Shown piece after piece: positions 1 through 10,800 of a DNA stretch of 64,000 nt. A model generated the notes under the pieces. That model was not told the origin of the DNA and made no database searches. It was given only the letters and a program-made list of their open reading frames with translations. Position 1 is the stretch's first letter; every line of letters begins with the position of its first letter. The DNA comes from Aselliscus stoliczkanus (Eukaryota > Chordata > Mammalia > Chiroptera > Hipposideridae). Where the stretch lies: positions 18,575,501 through 18,639,500 of the forward strand of contig CM066740.1 in NCBI GenBank assembly GCA_033961575.1, read 5' to 3'. The position numbers were made by a program, and so were the translations under genes.

Positions 1-356
1 GCTAGAAGACTGGAAGGTTGGAACTTGCTGCTCCAAGGCGTGATCTAGGCAGGGACTTGACGGATAGGATGAAATTCCCACACAAACCCCGTTGCCCTAA
101 ACCGGCCTGTCAGGGCCCGCTCAGCGCTCTGTGAACCAGATGCTTCCTGCTCTTGGAGGTAGCCGTTCATGGTGGGTTTCCTTGGGAGCCAGCTATGCTC
201 CGTTTTCCCCGAATCATAAACACTGGCTGCCGCTGCCCCACGCCGGTCCATTTTAACCGTCTGAGAGAAGGTGCACTGACTTGCACACCGCACGTGTATC
301 CATGCTGACTTTGGTATCCCTTAAACACAATTTGAATTTCACTTTAAAGAAACTTC

Positions 357-360
<4 letters not shown>

Positions 361-393
<33 letters not shown>
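361..393. repeat. (TG)n microsatellite
   Basis: About 16 uninterrupted TG units inside CDCA7L intron 2. Confidence 0.9.
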
Positions 394-395
<2 letters not shown>

Positions 396-1415
396 CTAAG
401 CAGCTGCACCACAGCTATCAACAAAGGAACAAAGGAATTTAGCTCTGAGCACCCTTACTCTAATTACCCATAATAATTCATAGGAGACATTTTTGAGCTT
501 AAAAAAATGCTGGATACATAGGCGGTTCTTTCTCTATCCCCCTGTAAGTTTTCCCACTGTCTGTTATATCTGTTTTTCTCCAGACATTAGCGGAGCTCAA
601 AGAAATACATAATTAGAGTCAGGGAAAGGCATGGGTGGGGGGAGATAAAGATTCTCCAATCAAATGTGGTGTCATGAGGGGGTCACTGCTACATCGGGGG
701 TGGGAGGGAGAGACGTCAGAGGCAACTGGGGACATGGGCTGCCGCCCTGGCTGCCAGCTTGGAGGAGGCTGTTTGTGGGTCTCTCTTCTTAAGTGCCATT
801 CTTTCTTTTCCCTCTCTCTTCTTTCAAGCATGCCATTTAGAGAGCCCAGTTTCTTTTTTTGTTGTTAGTTCAAAGGAAAGACAGTGTCATTATTGGGAAA
901 TGTCTTTAAGAGTCAGTCATGTAACGTCTTCCCTTCCGCTCACTGCTGCGTCTCATCATGGTTGCTGGCCTCTCACCAGCTGGGAACTCCTGGGGGGCAT
1001 GGAAGGCTGGAGCTTTGCATCAGTCCTCAGAGGCCGTTGGGAAAGGCCCATCGGCAGTCACCTCAGCAGTGGGCGAGGAGGGGGAGTGAAAGTCTCCTCC
1101 CAAACCTGCCATCTGTGAAAGGGAGGCATGCTCACCGACTTGGAGGTGATGTGCTTTCGGTGGCTGTTAGAAAGGAAAGCCACTGTGCGGGAGGGAGCCA
1201 CGTTTTTCCTCACACCTTCTTCCCACCTGGTTTTGGTTCTTTGGGAAAGCAGACATTTGTGTTGGCCAGTCCTGGCAGGAGAAACTGAATTCCGTCAGCT
1301 CTTCCTGGTCACAAAAGAAGCTGATTGAGGCTATGGATATTCTGAGGTTTTTGAAATCATTCAATTTATGGCTTTAAGTTTCTGGGAGCTGTAGAAGATA
1401 CGTGTGTATGCGGGG

Positions 1416-1660
1416 TTATTGTGGTAAAATATATATAACATAAAATTGACCATTTTAATCACTTTTAAGGGACACGCTCCCGGTGTCTTTCAGCAGGACA
1501 CTAAGCATTAAGTACATCCCAGTGTTGTGCAGCTGTCACCATTATCCATTTGCAGGACGTTTCCATCCTCTCAGACAGAAACTCTGTACCCAGTAAACGG
1601 CAGGCCCCATTGCTCCCCAACCCCTGGTAACCACTATTTTTCTTTCTGTCTTTGTGGCAC
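1416..1660. repeat. Old L1-like fragment upstream of CDCA7L exon 3
   Basis: It reads as the common mammalian repeat 'tggtaaaatatatataacat ... gtgcagctgtcaccattatc ... acccctggtaaccac', typical of an old L1-derived segment. It ends about 20 nt before the exon 3 acceptor and supplies most of the pyrimidine-rich sequence there. Confidence 0.55.
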
Positions 1661-1679
1661 ATGTGTGTTTTTAATTTAG

Positions 1680-1817
1680 CAGGATGTGCGCTTCCATTCC
1701 AAATACCTCACGGAGGAGCTAAGAAGAATTTTTATAGAGGACACTGACTCAGAGATGGAAGATTTTGAGGGATTTACGCAGAGTGATCTGACTGTAAACA
1801 GTAACCCGGAAGTAAAG
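1680..1817 (+). CDS. CDCA7L: CDCA7L coding exon 3 (LEDGF-binding motif)
   Basis: There are 46 codons, phase 0 at both ends, starting QDVRFHSKY and ending NPEVK. The acceptor is tttag at 1675-1679 and the donor gtaata at 1818. The segment is acidic and contains EDFEGF (codons for FEGF at 1764-1775). This matches the acidic FxGF motif by which JPO2, MLL, POGZ and others bind the integrase-binding domain of LEDGF/p75. The acceptor lies just downstream of an L1-like repeat fragment. Confidence 0.93.
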
Positions 1818-4800
1818 GTAATAATTATTAGCACGAGGAAATGTGGGCCGTAATATTTTTAGTCCTGTTTCTGAATTGTGTTTTTACTTGTAAGAAGTCA
1901 CTTCACAAATGAAAAGATTTTACTGTGTCTGTCGTGATTATCTTATAAGCCAGTTAACAGAATATAAAAATTGCTATTCCAAGGCAAATCCTGGTTCACC
2001 TGTCTATTATCCTCTTATAAAAAATCCAGGTGTCTTCCCTTGGTGCCCTTAGGAGGTTTGGGGGATGTGTCCCAGGGGTCCCTTGTTGTCCTTAGCAAAT
2101 AATTTATTTCAGACTTTCTTGAACTTCTTTTGTCTAAAAAGAGGAAGGTCTATCATGGAATAACAGGTTTCTTAAAGTCATTTCTTCTTGCGTGTGAAGT
2201 AACGGTCTTGGGTTTGGAGTTAATTTGGCAAAGATTTAGCCACAGAATACAGCTTTTTTCCCATGCATTCTTTTTTTTTTTTAAGATTTTATAGGGGAAT
2301 TGGGGGAGGGGAACAGCGTTGGGGATTCGGGGAAGGGGAACAAACAAGTTGCTGTCCTTTTGTTCTTCAGTCTAGTTGCGGAGGACGTTGCTTCACTGGC
2401 CATGTTGGTATCGTCATTGCGCTCTTCCCGGATGAGGCAGATCAGTCACCAGCCTCTGGATGGTCGCTCACCGCGGCTATTGGCAGCTCACACCAGCTGC
2501 TGGCCACTCACGCTGGCTGCTGGCCACTCACTGTAACCTATGGCAGCCCACTGCAGCAGGGGCTGCAGCCTACACTGTCGCCAGGGCTCGCACAGCCCAG
2601 CTCCAGGTGGAGCTGTTGTTCACCATCTTAGCTGTAGAGGGCAGTGTCACTGGCCCTCATGTGGAATCCGAACCCCGGGCCGCTGGCATCCCAAGCCAGC
2701 TCTTAACCACCGCGCCCCTCAGCCGGCCCGTCCCCATGCCTTGGCGTGGAGGCTGACATGTTCTTTCATGACCAGGGTGGCTTGGGCCTGACTCCTGAGG
2801 GAGGTCTGCTCTCAGTGCTCTGCCTTCAAGAGGCTTGTTGGTGGCTCTCTTCCTGTTACTCCATATGTTCAGTCCATTTACCGCTGCCTAGTATTTGAAT
2901 CTCAGGGTAACTTGGAAGAACAACCTTTGGATTTTTTTGAGGCATAGAAGTGTTTTCTGCTAACTGAAAAATAGCATGCATTCGGCCCCCCCCCCCAAAT
3001 CAATAGACCACGTCCTTCTTTGGTATCAAGATAAAGGATAGAGATTAAGCTTCTTCACATTGAGAAGCTTCTAAGAACCACTTCTGGGTGACACCTGTGT
3101 CGAAGTGGAAACAAGCTGTGATTAGTAGGTTTGCTTTGCCCTTCACCTTTTCCTAGGGGTAACTTAAGCCTGAAAGCCCTCGTGATCGGCTGCCATGTTG
3201 GATGGTGTTTTTTTTCCCCCCTGTGAGTAGCATCACAGAGCTGTCCCTACCTGTTAGGCCCCAGGCCTCCCTTGGTTTTGTTTCCAGAATCTGTTTGTGT
3301 GGCAGTTCATGTGTTCTGGCCAGCAAGCCTCTAGTCTCTTGCCAACAAGACACTAAGATCCTTCTAAACCCTGACAGCTATCACCTACTCTTAGTGACTT
3401 ATTTATCTTCAGTTCTTTAGCTGAGTGATGTCTGGTGATTCAAAGAATTTGTGTGTTCAGCACGGGAAAGGAAATTACCCCCAAAGTAGTTTTTGTTTTC
3501 CAGACCCCCACCGTCTTTAAATTTAGGGTATGAATTGTGGGATATTACGTTGACTCTGATATAACTCATAGCTCAGGATAGGTCCCCCTGGAAATTTTGT
3601 TTTTTTTTTTTTTTTTTTGAGGGCAGTGTCACTGGCTCTCATATGTGGGACCGAACCGGGGCCGCTGGCTTCCCAAGCCAGCGCTTAACCACGGCCGGCC
3701 TGGAAATTTTATTTTAAAATGCAGTGAGAAAAGAAGCGCTGTTGCCTCCCTACCCAAGCTCCTGCCCAGTGAGAACTGGGAGACCACCTCTGCAAATAAG
3801 GGGAGACTACTATCCCTTGGTGTTTACTGGTCTTGTAGCCAAAGGTGAAACAGCCACCCCGGGGGTGCTGGCCCCTGTGTCCTTGCCCTCAGGTCTGTGT
3901 GTTCACTGGTATTTTTATCGTTTGCTGTTTCCTTATCTTAGTCCTTCATAGTAAGCTACTCCACATCCATGGGAAAGAGAGGTGGATCAGGTGATGACTA
4001 TGATAAGTAAGTAAAGCCTGTTTGGGGGATATTTCCTCTGAAGTTCTTCAACAGTGTCCCCTAAAATTGGGTTCCTCTGCCGCCCACGATTTTGAATTCC
4101 AAAGTTACTAATGTAGAAAGTTCAGGATCTTAAAGGAATATAGATACAGTCAGTACAGTATAGTCTTATTTCTCTACTTGGTTAGTTGTGGATTGATACA
4201 TATGCCACGGCTTGGCAGTTACCTGCATTCTTTTCCTCCCCCATCTTATTTTCACCTGGAGTCCAGCTAGAGTTTGGGGGGTGGTCATGAGGAGAAAGCA
4301 AGGTCATTAACTGAACCCTGGGCCCATCCTGGTGCTGCCCGCTCACCTCCCAGCAGCCCCATTGTCAGGGGCCCCTGACAGGTTCCTAGACTCAACTTTG
4401 CAACATGTGGTCAAGGAAAGGTGCCCAGGAGATGGCCTTGGTCTCACTATTTAAACCTGTTTCTATTATTGCTAGGAGTACCCTCGCGTCTGCGACGTTA
4501 TCCACTGTCACCTGAGTAATGTTACCCTGCCATTGCTTTCTATTCTCACTGTGTCTTCATGTATAAAACCAAATTATGTTTTAATGCTGGAGACTGATAC
4601 CAAGTGGGATTTGAAAATTGGGGGTGAGATGGGCCGGCCGAGTGGCGCAGTGGTTAAGCGCTGGCTTGGGAAGCCAGCGGCCCTGGTTTGGGTCCCACAT
4701 ATGAGGGCCAGTGACACTGCCCTCAAAAAAAAAAGAAAGAAAGAAAGCAAATTGGGGGTGAGAATTTCTTGAGCTGACTGAATAGTGTTCCCTAGCAACC

Positions 4801-7800
4801 TGCGGAGCTATGTCCCTTGACTCCGGTCCATGGCTCTGCCGTTCCAGAAAAGGGAGGGACACTTCCCTTGGAGTGAGGGCCTGTCGTGTCCTGGAGATGA
4901 GGCGCCCACTGACCTCAGTGGCAGGTTATCGACTTGTTCTTTGGTCACTTCACTGAGGTGAAGCCAGCTCTCTCTCTTTTACTCATGCCCCTACTAGTTG
5001 GGGCAGATAGCTTTTTTTTCTTCCCGAGACACTCCCATTTCCATCTGAGGATGACTTATGTATTTCTTTGACAATTCCTCATGTGACTTGGTCTCCAGGT
5101 GTGCCAGCCTGGCTGTTCCACTGTGGAGGCATCCACTTGATCAGTGTTTTGGTTGCCGCCCGAATCTCCGAGTGGCACCCCGTCTGCCGGTGGCTGGGTC
5201 TGGGGCAGGCACAGCCCAGGGCCTGCTCTTGGTTTTATTCGTCAGTGAACGACTTGAGCATTCAACTGAAGAGTTCAGACCCAACTCATCACAGGCAGGG
5301 GAACCTTGCAGCGATTCACTTTTTTCCTAAAATAACGTCAGAGTGGTTTTAAAGATGTCTTTTTGAAAGTCTGTTATAGACAATGTCTTTGTTCTTTTTC
5401 TCATTTTGTTAGTGCGACGAGTTGAATCTGAGTGACGATGGTAAAGCCTCGTTAGTGGGTGAGGAAGAGGAAGATGATGAAGAAGAAAAGGCGACGCCTA
5501 GAAGAAGCAGGCCCAGGAATAGCATTGGTCTTCGAGTAGCCTTGCAGTTCCCCTCCAAGAAACTGGCAAAAAAACCCGATAAAAACAATTGTTCTGAGCC
5601 GCTGTTTTCCAGCTCCCACTTCCAGGACAATAAAAAAGCAATTCTTGGGAGAAAGAAAAGCTGCAGGCAGGGGAAGGAAAGGGAAGGTTCTGCCTCTGAG
5701 TCTGAGGAGGACTCCAGGGATGAGAACCAGGAGACCTCAGATGCGCTGCTGAAAAGGACCATGAACATCAAGGAGAACAAAGCCATGGTAAGGCCCCGGG
5801 GGGCAGTCTGGGAGCCCGCCCTGGGTCCTGACCGGCGGCCGCCAAGCCACACAGACGGGGCCTGTACAGCTCAGCTCGGGCTGCTTGTCAGGAAAGGTGC
5901 TCTGGGTATTGCGTATCCGTTCTCTTTTCCTGAACCCCAAGCAGTTCCTACCTGAGAGCTCTGGTTTGAGAACCGAGACTCCCAGCACCATTTTTCGCCA
6001 CCTCCAGTGTGCCGTGGGCTAACGCCGCATACTGTTTATCAAGTGACGTTCTTAACGTAGTGGTACTGGAGATGAGAGGGGCTGGACTGATGGGTTCCTG
6101 AGGGTAAGAAGCAAAGTGTAAATAGGGTGCGAAGAAGCCCACTGAAGAGTTGCGATGGGCAGGGCAGGCAGGTCTTTCCACCCAGAAACCTTTCTCCTGT
6201 GATGACCTGCTGTGGTTTCAAGACGTCATCAGAAGGATGGAAAGAGGTCAGGGCATTAAAACAAACTGAACTTTAAAATTTCCTCACTACAAGAATTAAT
6301 AGAACAAGGTGAGATCTTGGTTAGGTGTAGTTTTTCTATATATAGTCAGTAACTGTTGTTTGCTTCATAGTTTTGTATATACAGAATTTAAAAAATAATT
6401 CCACCAGTTATTATCACTTTTAGCATTTTGGCGTATTTTTTCCCCCTGATATTTTCTTTGAAGGACTCGCCTCAGCTCAACGGCAGCTCAGCTCGGGCTG
6501 GGCATCAAACTGCCGTTGCTCAGAGCTCAGCTCGCACTCTTGAGCGAGCCCTTAACCAACTGAGCCACTCCCCTGATATTTTCTTTTAAAGTGTAATGTA
6601 ATGATACTGTATATACACTCTTAAGTGTCTGATAAGTTACTTAAGAAAGTAGAAAGCTGCATCTTTAAGAACTATGTTCTTCATGATCTTTTAGTGAGTG
6701 ACATCTGTACATTTGTATAAGCCTAACACGAAAAAGAGTCCTAATGAAATTGCCTGGTTGGAACATTAATGCCTGCTACTTCGTATTGCTAGGTGTTTAT
6801 TAGGGCAGATTTTCAGAAATTATTTTTATGGATGAGCACTTAGTCATTTTTTTGTGTGGAGCTCTAAATGACTGTCAGCGTGATCTGGTTGAGAGCCCTG
6901 TCTGTTTTGTACATGAAACTTGATTCAGGTGTAAAATGATGTTCTAGGGCCACACTGCTAATTGATGGCCCTCAGGATTCCAACCTGAGGCCCCAGGCCT
7001 TGGTTACTCCAGGACAGTTTTCATCGTGGCATATCCTTACACATAAGGAATGGGCATAGATTTGAGTCCTGTGTATGACGATAGCATCTCACCTCTGGAG
7101 ATAAAAAGCTTTACTTGTGAGGTGACAATGACAGCAGCCATTGAGCTCTTAACGTCAAGTACTGTAGTCAAGTGTCTCATGGCTGCAAAACTGAAGACTT
7201 GGGATACAGTGGGGGATGAACTAGATTTGGCAGTTCTTACGTCCCCTCCTTTCTTTTCATTCTGCACTTCAGCTTGCACAGCTACTGGCGGAACTGAACT
7301 CCATGCCCGATTTCTTCCCAGTGCGAACCCCGAACTCGGCCTCTGTAAGTGGAACTTCTTGCCGTTAATTTAGTCCAATACTGACGGACACAGGCGCGTG
7401 CTGCATGCCTTGTCTTCCAGAAAGCACCCAGCTGCGTATGTCTGTGCTCTTGCTTTCAGAAGAAGAAGACGGCGCGGCGGGCCTTCTCGGAGGGGCAGAT
7501 CACGCGGCGAATGAACCCCACCCGCAGCGCAAGGCCACCTGAGAAGTTCGCACTGGAGAACTTCACTGTCTCAGCCGCCAAATTCGCAGAAGAGTTTTAC
7601 AGTTTCAGAAGAAGGAAGACCATTAGTGGGGTATTTTCTGACCATAGTATAAAGCAGTTATTCTTTGCCCGAGCCAGGGGTCCTCATCAGTCACCCCAGG
7701 GCTTGTGAAAAGTGCGGAGGTTCTGCCTGGGTCTGCAGCAGCTGGGAATTGGTGTTTCTGCTCAGCCCCAGGTGCTGCTCCTGGGGCCACACTCTGAGAA

Positions 7801-10800
7801 GAACCCCTGGGCTGAGCTGTCCGCCACCGAGACAGCTAAGCCGAGCTGAGGAGCGGCTCAGTGGTTGGGGCCCCCAGTTTGATCTCCAGGGGCGGCAGTA
7901 CAGGCCTGTTAACAGCTCCAGGTGGCTCTGTGGTTCTGCTTGGGGGAAAGTACAGTGATTCCTCCTACCCTTTGTTTTAGGAACGAGGCATTTCAAATGC
8001 CTTGTCTGGAGCGAGAAACTTGGGACCTTTCCCATTTGTGGGTTTGGCTGTTTAGCCTGGTTCGCTTCGCAGTCCTCCGAGTTTATAGCAGGGGCCTGTT
8101 TATTAGTCAGGTCACATCTGAGCTGCTCATTTATCGTTCTATCACCTTGTCTTGAAGGAAACTCAGCACTGTGTGGCAGCAGCTCAGTCAGTGACTCGGT
8201 GGACAAGTGATTCCAGGGAAATAGAAGAGGGACGTGGTTAACACTAATGGTGCTAGAACACACAGAGTTTAAAATTTTTTACCATTTCTTTAACCACTCA
8301 GAGGGTCTTACACCAGATTCTACTTTGGCTCCTTTCACAGGGGAAGTGCCGGGGGTATAGACGGCGACACCGTGTATCTTCTTTTCGGCCAGTGGAGGAT
8401 ATCACTGAAGAGGACTTAGAAAATGTTGCCCTAACCGTTCGAGATAAAATCTACGATAAAGTTCTGGTATGTTATGTATGACACATAATTCACGATTGTG
8501 ATTCTGGTGTTTCAAATCCTTCTTGTCTTAACTTTATCTGGGCTTACACCCTGTGTCATCTCCCGGGATTGGAGGGTCAGCTGTAAGTGGGGAAGGGAAG
8601 GTGGCTAGCAGGAGTTCTCAGGGGCAAGGTTTCTCTGGGGAATGCATAATTGGGGTGGAAAAACATTTATTTATAATAGTTATAGTTTCAATATTTATGT
8701 AAGGTTTAATATTTATGTTTTGAAACACTGAAAAAATAATGCGTTTTTTGGTTAATACAACCGTAGAAACTAAAGTTTGAGAGATTATCTTTGGTTAGTA
8801 GGAGGTGGGTTAAAATTTATTTTAAATGACGATTTAGTGGGAGGCTTTGTGTTGTTTTACATGGTTGTTTTTTTTAAGATATGTAATGGGATACAGTCTT
8901 AAGGTAGTATTAAACTATTTTTAGTTAATTGCCAACATTTTAAAATCAAGAGATTTTATACTGAAACTACCCAGACCGGCAGGAACGCCGTCAGGGCTGA
9001 GCTGGTGCTGCCCTGGGCTCCTTGTCCCTCCGTCGCCGTCTACGGGCTCTGATCCTCCTGCCTTGCCTCTGGTCTCTGATGCTTTCACATCCTCAGGCTT
9101 CCCGCTCTGTCAGTCTCATCTGCCCTCATAGGCTTCTCTAGCCCCAGAGCTGAAAGTGCTTACCGGCTACCGGAGGGCGCCGTGGTTTGTACCAGAGAAA
9201 CAGTGATGTTTGGTTCTCGGAGAGGGCGGGGCCTCCTCGCGCTCTTAGGAGTGTGCATGACAGTGTGTGGCCTCGTGGGCATCATCGTGTAAATCCAGGT
9301 TCACCCACTCACCACCTTCTCCCCACAGGGGAACACTTGTCATCAGTGTCGGCAGAAGACTATCGACACCAAGACCGTGTGTCGGAACCAGACCTGTGGC
9401 GGGGTGCGAGGCCAGTTCTGTGGGCCGTGCCTGCGGAACCGCTACGGGGAGGACGTGCGGTCAGCGCTGCTGGACCCGGTAGGAGCAGTGTTTGCACTCG
9501 TCATGAATTGTACTGGGGAAGGGAAACCTGAAGATGGGGCTCCCGGGGCCCTTTTTCAGGGACCTAGAGCTGAGAGTTTTGGGTTTTGTAGAGGCTTCCC
9601 CACCCTCCTCTTTTTCTGCAAGCGGACCAACAGGACAGCACAAGAGATTGCAATGGGTTTTCCAGAGTCAGAGCCAAGCTTTCATAGCTGTCTCGTTCGT
9701 CCAGGTGCATCTGTGCCCTTTTGCTCCAGCAGTGTGCTTCACCTGGCCCAGGTGTGTCAGTGTAGGGCGCGTTGTGTGTGCCCAGCACTGCCCTAAGGTA
9801 TCACATCTATTAATGCAGTTTACTTGATCTCAGTTATTCATTTACCCTTGTGAAGTAGGTATATCCCTCCCTATGCCTCGGTGCCTTCTGTAAAATGAGA
9901 TAATAGTCTCACTGTTAGTGAGTATGAGCCTGAACCTGGGCAGTCTGTGCTCTGAACCACTTCTACAACAGTCACAAGGATAAATATACTGGCTCCAATT
10001 TGCAGATGACTAGAAACTGCCACTCTGGTTAAATTAACAACGGTCACACAAGTGGGAAGTGGAAGAACCGGCATTCACACCTGTGTCTCACTGATCTTTT
10101 GGAAACCAGGAAAACCTGTGCTTCTAGAACCAGGAAAACCAGTGCCCGACTTCCCGGGTGTGTGACCTGTGCAGTTGTATGGGGCCTTGTGCTTGGTCTC
10201 AACATTCCTGAAATTCTCCAAAAGTTTTGAACCGGTATTAATATGTACCAGTTATGTTAGCAGCGCCTGTCTAAAACCAACATTTTTCAGTGTTTCTCCA
10301 TGTGTGACCAAGCTTTTCTGGGCCTTTTTGAACCAGTAAGAGGAAGGAGGCAGATTAGATAATCCTTCCCCCTGTGACACACACTAAAAGACGATACGTG
10401 ATTAATGATTGGAGGAGCGGTCAGCTGAATCCAGTTTGATCGGAACCTTGTCTTGCCAGAGCCTGCAGATAACGGGGGAGTTTCTGCTGTCCCTTCTCTC
10501 CTAGGGTTGGATGTGTCCTCCGTGCCGGGGGATCTGCAATTGCAGTTACTGTCGGAGACGTGACGGCCGCTGTGCCACCGGGATCCTCATTCATCTGGCC
10601 AAGTTTTATGGTTACAATAACGTTAAGGAGTATCTGGAGAGGTAAGTCTTACAGATCAAAACCGAAGGTGGTGGTCCCTGGTCCAGCAGGGCAGACTCTC
10701 TGGGCAGGCAGTAGTTGCCTCATTTCAGGCTGATTCTTACAAGCCACCCCGAGTGCCATCCATTCTGTGTCTCTGCATTAGGAAAGCTCAGGACTGATGC

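Larger units (their letters stand above)
1..1679 (+). other. Intron 2 of CDCA7L (3' part)
   Basis: I find no CDCA7L exon 2 coding sequence here. The stretch holds a (TG)n run at about 361-393 and an old L1-like fragment at 1416-1660. Open frames around 635-1330 lack family resemblance and look like chance ORFs in GC-rich intron. Confidence 0.6.

Noticed and set aside
5409..5852. 147-residue ORF on the - strand
   Set aside because: It is the antisense shadow of CDCA7L exon 4; the serine runs mirror the acidic Glu/Asp codons.
9187..9531. Long + strand ORFs around CDCA7L exon 8
   Set aside because: They are out of frame with the exon or extend into intron; the phase-matched exon is 9329-9478.
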